This document shows, piece after piece, positions 7,744-15,056 of a stretch of DNA of 24,978 nucleotides. Positions within the stretch are counted from its first letter, which is position 1. Each line of letters starts with the position of its first letter. Position numbers and translations under genes: made by a program. Origin of the DNA: Betaproteobacteria bacterium (GTDB lineage Bacteria; Pseudomonadota; Gammaproteobacteria; Burkholderiales; Rhodocyclaceae); the NCBI GenBank assembly GCA_028065725.1, contig JAPTVL010000242.1, positions 1-24,978 of the forward strand, in the 5' to 3' direction. The notes under the pieces were generated by a model. The model had not been told where the DNA came from, did no database searches, and saw only the letters and a list, made by a program, of their open reading frames with translations.

Positions 7744-8539
7744 GCGGCCTGCCGGCGGCAGGATCCTGGTCGCGCTCGACGCGTCGCCGCGCAGCCTGGC
7801 CGCATTGTCGACCGCCGGTGCGCTGGCGGCCGAGCTCGACGCCGAGTTGTCCGGCCTGTTCGTCGAGGACATCAACCTGCAGCGCCTGCTCGCGCTGCCG
7901 TTCGCGCGCGAATTCTGCCTGCTGTCGGGCCAGCTGCAGCCGCTATCGCGGGCCGAGATCGAACGCACCTGGCGGCGCGAGGCGGAATCCCTGCAGCGCC
8001 GGCTGGCCGAGGCGGCCGAGCAACTGCAGTTGCGCTGGTCCTTCCAGGTTGCGCGAGGCCGCATGGCGACCGTGCTGAGCCTGCAGGCGCAGGCGTTCGA
8101 CCTGATCGTGCTCGGCGAACGGACCGGGGTCAGCATCATGACAGCAGTGCAGACCACGACGCGCGTGAAGGCCCACATGCCAGGCCGGGCAGGGCCGGTG
8201 CTGGTGCTGTTCGAGCCCGACCAGCCCGCTGCCGCCAGTCTGGATCTCGGCATCAGGCTGGCACGCCGCATCGGCGCCGAACTCGCGCTGCTGATCCATG
8301 CTGCGGACGAGGCGGCGTATCGGTCCGCCTGCACGGCAGCGCAGGCCGCGCTGAAGGCGCAGGGCGCGGCCGGGCGTTGCGTGTGGCTGGCCGGGCTCGA
8401 GCGCGGCAAGCTGGTGCAGGCGGCGCGGCGCGAAGCGGCGTGCTGCCTGGTATTGGCCGACTGGAACCGCTTCCTGCAGCAGGGCGAACTGGAAAGGGTA
8501 CTGGACGAGATCGACTGCCCGGTCGTGTTGAGCCGGTGA
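7727..8539 (+). CDS. Universal stress protein, tandem-domain type
   Basis: The start is the ATG at 7727, inside the end of the lon-like gene (17-base overlap in another frame). The 270-residue protein starts with a typical Usp strand, GRILVALDASPRSLAAL, and the first domain (about 1-150) ends with the FDLIVLGERTG region. A second, weaker Usp-like half (about 155-270) repeats the LDLGIRLARRIGAELALLIHA and IDCPVVLSR elements. The canonical ATP-binding G-2x-G-9x-G(S/T) signature is not clear, so nucleotide binding is doubtful. It is cytoplasmic and likely a stress accessory protein. Overlap with lon suggests translational coupling. Downstream lies the ruined dnaK. Confidence 0.82.
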   Translation: MTTTPERPAGGRILVALDASPRSLAALSTAGALAAELDAELSGLFVEDINLQRLLALPFAREFCLLSGQLQPLSRAEIERTWRREAESLQRRLAEAAEQLQLRWSFQVARGRMATVLSLQAQAFDLIVLGERTGVSIMTAVQTTTRVKAHMPGRAGPVLVLFEPDQPAAASLDLGIRLARRIGAELALLIHAADEAAYRSACTAAQAALKAQGAAGRCVWLAGLERGKLVQAARREAACCLVLADWNRFLQQGELERVLDEIDCPVVLSR

Positions 8540-8549
8540 AGCAGGGACT

Positions 8550-8573
8550 TTCAATCCCATGATCTAGATTGAA
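8550..8573. promoter_or_regulatory. Inverted repeat upstream of the dnaK remnant
   Basis: TTCAATC-N10-GATTGAA is a perfect 7-bp inverted repeat directly before a GGGAGG ribosome-site-like sequence and the dnaK remnant. Its placement recalls CIRCE operators upstream of chaperone genes, but the sequence is not CIRCE (TTAGCACTC-N9-GAGTGCTAA). It may be a leftover operator or mRNA hairpin of the former dnaK transcript. Confidence 0.35.
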
Positions 8574-8576
8574 TAA

Positions 8577-9341
8577 ATCGGGAGGAACATCTTCGGCGGC
8601 GGTACGCTCGACGTCACCGTCATGGAGTTCGGCAAGGGCGTGTTCGAGGTCAAGGCCACCTCCGGCGACACCCGCCTCGGCGGCACCGATATGGACGGGC
8701 GGCTCATCGAGATGATGGGCCGCAAGGCCGAAATGGGCGTCGACCCGATGAGCCTCGGCGAATTCAACCTCGACGGCCTGCCGCCGGCGGCGCGCGGGGT
8801 GCCCAAGATCGAGGTCTCCTTCGCATCGACGCCTCCGGCATCCTCAACGTCACCGCCAAGGACACCGCCACCGGCAAGAGCCAGAGCATCCGCATCACCG
8901 GCTCCACCCGGCTCAACACGGCGGACAAGGAGCGCGTGATCAAGGAGGCCGAGCAGTATGCCGAAGCCGACAAGAAGCGGCGCGAGGATGTGGACAAGCT
9001 CAACGAGGCGGTGCTACCAGGCGGAGAAGATGCTGGCCGACTTCGCCGACAAGCTCACCGACGAGTTGAAGACTCGAATCCAGACGGCGATGCAGGAGAC
9101 CAAGGAGGCCTTTTCCCGCAAGGACGCGTCAGTTGCGTCGGAGAAGGCCGAGGCCCTCAAGAAACTCCTCAAGGAAGCGGGCGCGGTGATCTATTCCCAG
9201 ACCAGGAGCGCAGGGCCCTACGCCGAAACCAAGTTCCCGGGCGACACCCCGCCGCCTTACGAATCAAACGGCGAGGCCCGGCCCTCCGGCTCCGGCCCGC
9301 GCGGCAAGGTGGTGGATGCCGAGTACAAGGGAAATCCTTGA
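8577..9341 (+). pseudogene. dnaK: dnaK (Hsp70) remnant with deletions and frameshifts
   Basis: Hsp70 sequence is clear but incomplete. A GGGAGGAAC ribosome-site-like stretch joins directly to the [20 protein letters not shown] block of the nucleotide-binding domain, so the first roughly 190 residues are missing. After the GGTDMD motif and a short stretch ending GVD, the sequence jumps to [17 protein letters not shown] of the substrate-binding domain, a loss of roughly 250 residues. A one-base deletion near 8823 (expected TTCGACATCGAC, seen TTCGCATCGAC) shifts the frame, and a two-base deletion near 9014 restores it before [19 protein letters not shown]. The C-terminal lid and tail (VVDAEYKG) remain. 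About 255 of 640 residues are left, so no chaperone can be made. The [11 protein letters not shown] wording resembles the archaeal-like DnaK lineage, hinting at an extra rather than the housekeeping copy. Confidence 0.88.
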
Positions 9342-9343
9342 AC

Positions 9344-9369
9344 CGCAGATTACACAGATGACCACAGAT
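9344..9369. repeat. Three short CACAGAT-type direct repeats
   Basis: CGCAGAT (9344), CACAGAT (9353) and CACAGAT (9363) recur every 9-10 bases just after the dnaK remnant stop. Such AACCGCAGAT/CACAGAT strings are often seen in intergenic DNA of proteobacteria. Here they mark the junction between the two broken chaperone genes. Function is unknown. Confidence 0.4.
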
Positions 9370-9469
9370 AAAACCATTCTGCTTCAACAGCTTGCAGGGT
9401 GTTTTTGACTTGTAGTCTACGTAACTCTGCTCGATCCGCGGATAAGATATTTTCACAAGGAAGCCTGCC

Positions 9470-10053
9470 ATCACACCCAAGCAGCAGCGCGACTATTACG
9501 AGGCCCTGGGCGTTTCGCGGGATGCCGATGCCAAGGCGATCAAGGACTCCTTTCGCAGCCCTGCCCAGCGTGCGGCGGCCGCGGCGAGGTGGAGAAAACC
9601 GAAAGCCTGACGGTCACCATTCCAGTCGGGGTGGAGGACGGCATGGCGCTGCGGGTGGCGGGGCGGGGCATGGCCAGCCCCGAGCCCGGCGGGGTGCCCG
9701 GCGACCTGTATGTGGTGGTGCGGTCCCGGCCGGACCCGCGTTTCCAGCGCGAAGGCGCCGACCTCTGGCAGCACGAGACACTGCCCCTTACCGACACCGT
9801 GCTGGGAACTAAACTGGAAGTATCGACCCTGCAGGGCAAGACGGCGGAGGTGTATGTCCCGCCAGGAATTCAGCCTGGCACGCTGCTGCGCTTGCGCGAC
9901 AAGGGCATCCCCCGGTTCGGCGGGCGAGGAAAAGGCGACCTGTATTTGCAGATTGGGGTGCGCATTCCGGAGAAACTCAATCGCGAGGAAAGGGAACTTT
10001 ATGAGCGCCTGCTTGCCCTGTCGGGCAAGGCCAAACACCATTTCCGGGAATAG
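9470..10053 (+). pseudogene. dnaJ: dnaJ (Hsp40) remnant with internal deletion
   Basis: A J-domain start (KQQRDYYEALGVSRDADAKA to KDSFR) begins at 9470 in a position where ATG is expected, but the codon is ATC, with AAGGAAG upstream. After SFR, near 9553-9560, the sequence jumps to the last zinc-finger motif, CPACGGRGEVEK, in a different reading frame. The HPD-containing half of the J domain, the Gly/Phe region and most of the zinc finger are gone, about 160 residues. The rest, from SLTVTIPVGVEDGMALRV through GDLYVVVRSRPDPRFQREG to the stop at 10053, is an intact substrate-binding C-terminal domain. A 154-codon frame from the ATG at 9589 could still make that domain alone, but no good ribosome site is seen. 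Confidence 0.88.
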
Positions 10054-10175
10054 GCAGTATTGGATCAGGATGCCGGATTCCGAACCGCGCATCTGCATGT
10101 CACGGGGATCCCGTGGCCAAAGTCAGGGACCGGCAACGACCGGTTCATTCGCAACCTGAACGGAAGGACGACAAG

Positions 10176-10727
10176 ATGAAAACGCCGCTGCAAATCACGT
10201 TTCGCGACATTGAACATTCCGAGGCGCTGGAGACGCACATCCGTGAAAAAGCCGAGAAGCTGGAGACCTTTTTCGAGCCCATCATGTCCTGCCGCGTGGT
10301 GGTGGAAATGCCCCACCAGCACAAGCACCAGGGCAAGTTCTTCAACGTGCGCATCGACATCGGCGTGCCGGGCAGCGAAATCGTGGTGAACCGCGACCGG
10401 CACGAGGATATCTATGTCGCCCTGCGCGACGCCTTCGATGCGGCCAAGCGCCAGCTCGACGAGTATTCCCGGCGCCTGCGCCGCGAGACCAAGACGCACG
10501 ATGCGGAATACATCGGCGAAGTGGTGCGGCTCTATCCTGATGAAGGCTATGGATTCATCCGCCGCACCGATGGCGAGGAACTGTATTTCAATGCCGACAA
10601 CCTGGTGAACACCACGCTCAATCAGCTCAGCGAGGGGGTCGCCGTGAAGTTCATCGAGGACATGGCCGCCGCCGAGGGGCCGCAGGCCAAGCGCGTGAGC
10701 GTCGGCCATCACCATCTGCCGGAGTGA
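10176..10727 (+). CDS. Ribosome hibernation factor (HPF/RaiA) fused to a cold-shock domain
   Basis: The 183-residue protein starts at the ATG at 10176 behind a GGAAGGA ribosome site. Residues 1-105 match the HPF/RaiA domain, which binds the decoding centre of idle 30S subunits (LQITFRDIEHSEALETHIRE; later NRDRHEDIYVALRDAFDAAKRQL). Residues about 113-178 form an OB-fold cold-shock domain with RNP1-like GYGFIRR and RNP2-like ELYFNADN. This differs from long HPF, whose C-terminal dimerisation domain is unrelated. The protein probably parks ribosomes under stress while its RNA-binding domain contacts rRNA or mRNA. It is the first intact gene after the dnaK/dnaJ remnants and ends back-to-back with the convergent HhH gene (TGATCA). 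Confidence 0.88.
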   Translation: MKTPLQITFRDIEHSEALETHIREKAEKLETFFEPIMSCRVVVEMPHQHKHQGKFFNVRIDIGVPGSEIVVNRDRHEDIYVALRDAFDAAKRQLDEYSRRLRRETKTHDAEYIGEVVRLYPDEGYGFIRRTDGEELYFNADNLVNTTLNQLSEGVAVKFIEDMAAAEGPQAKRVSVGHHHLPE

Positions 10728-11408
10728 TCAGGTACCCCGGTGACGCGAGGCGAGGCGGCGCAAGCGCAGCCCCTCGCGCACCAGCGCCGACTCGAACTCG
10801 GCAAATCCCCCCGCCGGCTGACCGTCGGCTGCCCATGCCTTCCGCAGCTCGGGCAGCGCACGATCGGCGTTGCCGATGGCAGGCCGCAGATAGCCCAGCG
10901 CGGCCGCCGCGGCCAGGGCCAGCGGCGATAGCGGCGGCACGGCCCGCGGCCAGATTCCCCGCAGTTCGCGCAGAAAGATGGCGACGGTGGTGCCGCCGAT
11001 TCCCTTGCCCAGCGCCTTGAGCCGGTTTTCCAGATCGCGCGCGTCGGCAGCAGCGGCATGCAGGGCATCGAGGCTGCCGCCGTAATCGCGCATCAGCGCG
11101 GCACACACATCGAGCAGCTTGGTCGCGGTCTTGTAGTCGTAGCGCACATAGCCGACCGCATCGAGAATGTCCACCAGGCCGTCCCAGCCGGTTTCCAGGA
11201 TGCGCTCAGGAGTGAGCACGCCGTGCGCGGAAAATTCGTTCCAGGTGCGGGTGGCGAGCGCTTCCGGGATGCGCGTTCCATACAGCACGGCAGCGAGAAA
11301 CCACTTGAAGCGTTCGCCCGCATCGATTGATGCGAGATCGATTCCTAGCGCGCTCGCATAGCGTCCGCCGAGTCTTTTCACCAGATCGCCCGGGGCGGTT
11401 CTGCTCAT
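10728..11408 (-). CDS. HhH-GPD/endonuclease III-like protein, possibly non-catalytic
   Basis: The 226-residue protein starts at the ATG overlapping the CapA-like stop by four bases. Its helical core resembles endonuclease III-type HhH proteins: WFLAAVLYGTRIPEALATRTWNEF early, a central GLVDILDAVGYVRYDYKTATKLLDV helix pair, and a helix-hairpin-helix-like LKALGKGIGGTTVAIFLREL near residue 140. In endonuclease III the hairpin LPGVGRKTA supplies the catalytic Lys; here that position reads GIGGTTA-like (GIGGTTV) with no Lys. No C-terminal Cys cluster for an iron-sulfur centre is visible. It may bind DNA without glycosylase activity, or belong to an uncharacterised HhH subfamily. It is cytoplasmic and translationally coupled to the phosphoesterase gene. 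Confidence 0.7.
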   Translation of the reverse strand: MSRTAPGDLVKRLGGRYASALGIDLASIDAGERFKWFLAAVLYGTRIPEALATRTWNEFSAHGVLTPERILETGWDGLVDILDAVGYVRYDYKTATKLLDVCAALMRDYGGSLDALHAAAADARDLENRLKALGKGIGGTTVAIFLRELRGIWPRAVPPLSPLALAAAAALGYLRPAIGNADRALPELRKAWAADGQPAGGFAEFESALVREGLRLRRLASRHRGT

Positions 11409-12397
11409 GGGCCCGGCTCGTGGATCAGCCGGTCGGCCCGGCGTTCGAGTCGGGTGCCAAGTTCGGCGCACAGTTTTTCCATGCGAGCGGCGATGGCCCC
11501 GAATTCCTCGTCGCGGGCCAGCGCGACTTGCGCAACGTCCAGCTTCACCGGCAGCAGTTCGATGCGTCGCAGTCGCCCCTGATCGAACATCAACTTGAAC
11601 AGACAGGAATGGTCGTTGCGCAGCACCGGGTCAACTGTATAGTCATCGATGAAGCCGCCGGTGTCGTAGAGGATGGGCTTGCCCTGATGGATCTCGATGC
11701 CCTGGCAGAGATGCGCGCTGTGTCCGTAATAGACATCCGCACCGAGTTCGATCACCCGCTGGGCGAAGCGGCGAAAGTCCGGCGCAGGGCGCTCGATGAA
11801 ATTGCCCCCCCAGTGGTTCGAGAACACCACCCAGTCCGCACCCGCTGCCCGCACCACGGCGATCGCGTCTGCCACCCGCGCCATCGTGTCCGGATCGAGC
11901 GAGACCTCCAGATAGTGGGTGCCGGGGTGTTGCTCGCCCGCGGCGAAATCCGGCTGGTTGTCGGTGAACGCAAGCAGCGCCACCCGGCAGGGCGATGCGC
12001 CGTGCACCTCGAGCAGGGCGGGCGCGGCAGCCTCCTTGAGATCGAGACCCGCGCCAGCGTGTCGGATGCCGGCGGCGTCCAGCGTGCGCAGCGTGTCGCG
12101 CAGCCCGCGTTCCTCGAAATCCAGGGTGTGATTGTTGGCGAGCGAGCAGGCGTCGATGCGCGCCGCCTGCAGAAAGCGCACGGCACCGGGGTCGGCGCGA
12201 AAATGGTACTGCTTCCAGCTGCGCGTCCACGGCTGACCATGCCGGGTCAGGGCGCATTCGAGATTGGCGATGCGCAGGTCGGCCTGCAAGAGGTGCGGCA
12301 GCACGTCGCCCCACATCTCATGCGGCTGCATGTTTTTGAGCGCCGCATCGACGCCGCGGCCCAGCATGACGTCGCCGATCAGGGCCAGGGTCAGCAT
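11405..12397 (-). CDS. CapA-like metallophosphoesterase (poly-gamma-glutamate synthesis family)
   Basis: The 330-residue protein belongs to the CapA/PgsA calcineurin-like phosphoesterase family. Metal-ligand motifs are visible in order: IGDVMLGR at residues 8-15, NLECALT near 45, SLANNHTLDF near 86, FSNHWGGNF near 195 and YGHSAHLCQGIEIHQGKPILYDTGGF near 223. CapA proteins are linked to poly-gamma-glutamate in bacilli, but no PgsB/C partner lies here, and many proteobacterial members have unknown roles. No signal peptide or anchor is evident, so it would act in the cytoplasm unless exported otherwise. It lies 47 bases after HiPIP and overlaps the HhH gene, so the three form a likely transcription unit. 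Confidence 0.82.
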   Translation of the reverse strand: MLTLALIGDVMLGRGVDAALKNMQPHEMWGDVLPHLLQADLRIANLECALTRHGQPWTRSWKQYHFRADPGAVRFLQAARIDACSLANNHTLDFEERGLRDTLRTLDAAGIRHAGAGLDLKEAAAPALLEVHGASPCRVALLAFTDNQPDFAAGEQHPGTHYLEVSLDPDTMARVADAIAVVRAAGADWVVFSNHWGGNFIERPAPDFRRFAQRVIELGADVYYGHSAHLCQGIEIHQGKPILYDTGGFIDDYTVDPVLRNDHSCLFKLMFDQGRLRRIELLPVKLDVAQVALARDEEFGAIAARMEKLCAELGTRLERRADRLIHEPGP

Positions 12398-12444
12398 GGC
12401 TTCAGCGTGGCTGCCCCGTCATGGCCCGATCCGCGGGGCAGGGG

Positions 12445-12708
12445 CTAGCCTTGTTTTGCGGCCCAGAGTTGGCACCAGCCCTGGGGGCTGACCTTGCCCT
12501 CCACCACCTTGCAGGTGCTGTCGGCGGCGACGAAGTGCAGGCATTTGGCACAGTTCTGGTTGCCCTTGGGTGTGTCCTGATACTTGGCCTGTGCCTTGCT
12601 CACCTTGCCGCTCCGGGCGCGGCCCACTGCCGGCAGGCACAGCATGCAGCCTGCCGTGAGGGCGGCGCGCAGCACCGCCCGGCGTTTTGGATCATGGGTA
12701 GCCATCAT
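12445..12708 (-). CDS. High-potential iron-sulfur protein (HiPIP)
   Basis: The precursor is 87 residues (or 86 from the second ATG). It has a twin-arginine-like start (DPKRRAVLRAALTAG) with a hydrophobic segment, followed by a mature domain with four cysteines at 53, 56, 66 and 79, spaced C-x2-C-x9-C-x12-C, as expected for HiPIP. The fold signature NCAKCLHF and the C-terminal GWCQLW are typical. It is a small periplasmic one-electron carrier with a [4Fe-4S]3+/2+ centre, used by phototrophs and sulfur or iron oxidisers between cytochrome complexes and terminal acceptors. Folded, cofactor-loaded export explains the Tat signal. AGGAGA precedes the start. The link to its CapA neighbour is not explained. 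Confidence 0.92.
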   Translation of the reverse strand: MMATHDPKRRAVLRAALTAGCMLCLPAVGRARSGKVSKAQAKYQDTPKGNQNCAKCLHFVAADSTCKVVEGKVSPQGWCQLWAAKQG

Positions 12709-12752
12709 GCATTCTCCTTGCGTTACGTCGGATCCGCCGGCGGGCCTCGGGC

Positions 12753-13061
12753 CTAGTTCTCCGTTGGAGGCTGGGCCGGCTTCGATTGATCGGTCGCTTT
12801 TCTGGCGCGGTATTTGTCGAATTCGCTGCGGTCCAGCCGTTCATCACCATCGATGTCAGCCGCCTTGAAGGCCAGATCGTCCTTGCCCTTGGCCTTGAAC
12901 TCATCGAGAGAAAGGTAGCCATCCTTGTTGCTGTCATGGTCCTTGAAGGACTGGCCCGATTCAGCCATCTCCTTATGATCGACGGCGTAGGCAGGCAACG
13001 TCGCAACGCCCAACAGCAGGGCGGCAAGTTGCGAATTGGTTTTGCTGGTTCCTGATTTCAT
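12753..13061 (-). CDS. Exported EF-hand protein
   Basis: The start is the ATG at 13061 with AGGAGA upstream; an in-frame extension has no support. The 102-residue protein has a signal peptide (MKSGTSKTNSQLAALLLG, then LPAYAVD as cleavage region). Two EF-hand loops follow: DHDSNKDGYLSLDEF near residues 41-55 and DIDGDERLDRSEF near 69-81, both with acidic residues at the calcium-ligand positions. A low-complexity KPAQPPTEN tail ends it. It probably binds calcium in the periplasm. It lies 44 bases upstream of HiPIP in the same direction and may be cotranscribed. Confidence 0.85.
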   Translation of the reverse strand: MKSGTSKTNSQLAALLLGVATLPAYAVDHKEMAESGQSFKDHDSNKDGYLSLDEFKAKGKDDLAFKAADIDGDERLDRSEFDKYRARKATDQSKPAQPPTEN

Positions 13062-13205
13062 GAGGGTCTCCTGTGTGATCGATTGCCCAAAGGGGCATGG
13101 TGAGCCGCGATGGATGCAACCCGCCCTCAGCCTTACCCACTGTAGGAGACTTTTCAGTCCGAACAAGGTTTCCGGTGGCGCCAGGTTCCGCACGTCGGCC
13201 GGACT

Positions 13206-14930
13206 TCACATGGTGCGCTTGAGCAGGCGCCGAAGCGCTGACAGTGACCGCGTATTGAGCACATCGTCCTTTTCCAGCCAGCCGCGCCGGGCCTGGCCGA
13301 CGCCGTAGCGAAGATTGGAAAGGTCGAAGCGGCTGTGCGCGTCGGAATTGATGCTGACCAGTACGCCTTCCTCCTTCGCCACCTGGCACTGGCTGTCCAG
13401 CAGGTCCAGGCGATCGGGATGGGCGTTGAGTTCGAGAAAGCAGCCGCGTGCCTTCGCATGGCGAATGATGCGCAGCATGTCGACATCGTAGGGGTCGCGC
13501 TTGTCGATCAGCCGCCCGCTGGGGTGCGCCAGCATCGTGAAGTGGGGATGATCCATCGCACGCAGGATGCGTTCGGTCTGCTTCGCGCGCGACAGATGAA
13601 ACTGGCTGTGCACCGCGCCCACCACCAGGTCGAGCCGGCCCAGCACCTCGTCCGGCAGGTCGAGACTGCCGTCTTCCAGGATGTCCACCTCGATGCCCTT
13701 CAGCAGCGTGATGCCGTCGAGATCCGCGTTGAGACGGTCGATTTCCTCGCACTGGCGCGCCAGTCGAAGCGAATCGAGGCCGTGCGCCACCGTGAGGTGG
13801 CGCGAATGCTCGGTGATGGCGAGATACACCAGTCCCAGCGCTTTTGCTGCCAACGCCATCTCGCGCAGACTGTCGTGTCCGTCGGTTGCCTTGGTATGGG
13901 CATGCAGGTCGCCCCGCAGGTCGGAAAACTCCACCAGGCGGGGCAGGCGGCCGGCGTGCGCCGCCTCGATCTCGCCGCGGTCCTCGCGCAGTTCCGGAGG
14001 AATGAAGGGCAGGCCGACACTCCGGTAAACCGAGGCCTCGTCCTCGCCGGCGATGCGTTCTTCGCCGCGGAACACGCCGTATTCGTTGACTTTGAGGCCT
14101 AGCTTCTGCGCGATGCGACGGATCGCGATGTTGTGTGCCTTGGAGCCGGTGAAATAGCACAGCGCCGCGCCGTAGGACTGTCGTTCCACCACCCGCAGGT
14201 CGACCTGCAGGCCGCTTTTGAGGACGACGCTGGCACGCGTGGTCCCCGCCGACAGCACCTCGGCCACCTCGTCGTAGCCAGCGAAGCGCTGGATCACCGG
14301 ACTGGCGGCCGCGGCGGTGACCAGGATGTCGAGATCGCCCACCGTCTCGCGCATCCGGCGAAAGCTGCCGGCCACCGTCACCTGGTCGACGCCGGGTATG
14401 GCCTGCAGAAACGCGCTGAGTGTGTCGGCATACTGTGCCGCCACCACCAGCTTGAAGCGGCGCGTCTGGCTGGCATGCGCTTCCACCGCCTGCAGGATGT
14501 TGAGCTCGGTTTTTTCGCCGAAGCCGGGCAGGGCGCGGATGCGGCCGTCGCGCGCCGCCCGGTACAGCTGCTCGACGGTCTGCACATCGAGGTCGTGATA
14601 CAGCGCCTTGACCCGCTTCGGCCCGAGGCCGGGGATGTGCAGCAGTTCGGTAACCGCCGGCGGCAGTTCGCGGCGCAGGCGATCGAGCAGGCTGCAATGC
14701 CCGGAATCGACGATTTCGCGGATCTTGGCGGCGAGGTCGCCGCCGATGCCCGGCAGCCGGGTCAGGTCCTCGCCTTTTTCCAGCAGCGCGCGCGCCTCCT
14801 GCGGCAGTTCGCCCAGCGTTCGCGACGCGTTGCGGTAGGCGCGGATGCGGAACGGGTTGGCACCCTGGATTTCCAGGCGGTCGGCAATTTCGTCGAAGAA
14901 GGCGGCGATGTCAGCGTTGTGGACGGGCAT
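13206..14930 (-). CDS. polX: DNA polymerase X with PHP phosphoesterase domain
   Basis: The start is the ATG at 14930; the frame stays open upstream but overlaps the rtcA region and lacks family similarity. The 574-residue protein opens with the 8-kDa-type helix-hairpin-helix region (LPGIGGDLAAKIREIVDSG, IPGLGPKRVKALY, LPGFGEKTELNIL). The polymerase domain follows, with catalytic Asp residues in TVGDLDILVT near 195 and VDLRVV near 240. From about residue 340 a PHP domain carries metal-binding motifs DLHAHTKATDG, ITEHS, GIEVDIL, GAVHSQF, LAHPSGR and INSDAH, giving 3'-5' exonuclease or AP-endonuclease-type activity. It acts in gap filling during base excision repair. Both active sites look intact. 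It is divergent from rtcA. Confidence 0.93.
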   Translation of the reverse strand: MPVHNADIAAFFDEIADRLEIQGANPFRIRAYRNASRTLGELPQEARALLEKGEDLTRLPGIGGDLAAKIREIVDSGHCSLLDRLRRELPPAVTELLHIPGLGPKRVKALYHDLDVQTVEQLYRAARDGRIRALPGFGEKTELNILQAVEAHASQTRRFKLVVAAQYADTLSAFLQAIPGVDQVTVAGSFRRMRETVGDLDILVTAAAASPVIQRFAGYDEVAEVLSAGTTRASVVLKSGLQVDLRVVERQSYGAALCYFTGSKAHNIAIRRIAQKLGLKVNEYGVFRGEERIAGEDEASVYRSVGLPFIPPELREDRGEIEAAHAGRLPRLVEFSDLRGDLHAHTKATDGHDSLREMALAAKALGLVYLAITEHSRHLTVAHGLDSLRLARQCEEIDRLNADLDGITLLKGIEVDILEDGSLDLPDEVLGRLDLVVGAVHSQFHLSRAKQTERILRAMDHPHFTMLAHPSGRLIDKRDPYDVDMLRIIRHAKARGCFLELNAHPDRLDLLDSQCQVAKEEGVLVSINSDAHSRFDLSNLRYGVGQARRGWLEKDDVLNTRSLSALRRLLKRTM

Positions 14931-15056
14931 GGTGTGTGGCGAATGCGTTCGCCCCTTGACTATCAAGCATAGGGGGTGCGCGGCAGGCCGCAATGGCCCT
15001 GATGCCGATCGACGCTGGAAAGCGCCGGCGTTTTCGGCTGATTGAGCCAGAATGGG

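Noticed and set aside
5281..8409. Very long minus-strand open frame (1042 codons) opposite the lon-like and usp genes
   Set aside because: It is antisense to two genes with intact catalytic motifs; the translation is low-complexity Arg/Ala/Ser/Gln-rich with no domain, as expected from GC-rich antisense frames.
8550..8573. CIRCE operator for HrcA
   Set aside because: Arms and spacer differ from TTAGCACTC-N9-GAGTGCTAA; kept only as an unnamed dyad.
10101..10115. CACGGG-GAT-CCCGTG dyad as a terminator after dnaJ
   Set aside because: The loop is only three bases and no T-run follows on either strand; likely chance in GC-rich DNA.
12973..14697. Minus-strand 574-codon frame in another phase through polX
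   Set aside because: PolX in the correct phase has all polymerase and PHP motifs; this frame is Arg/Pro/Gly-rich shadow sequence.
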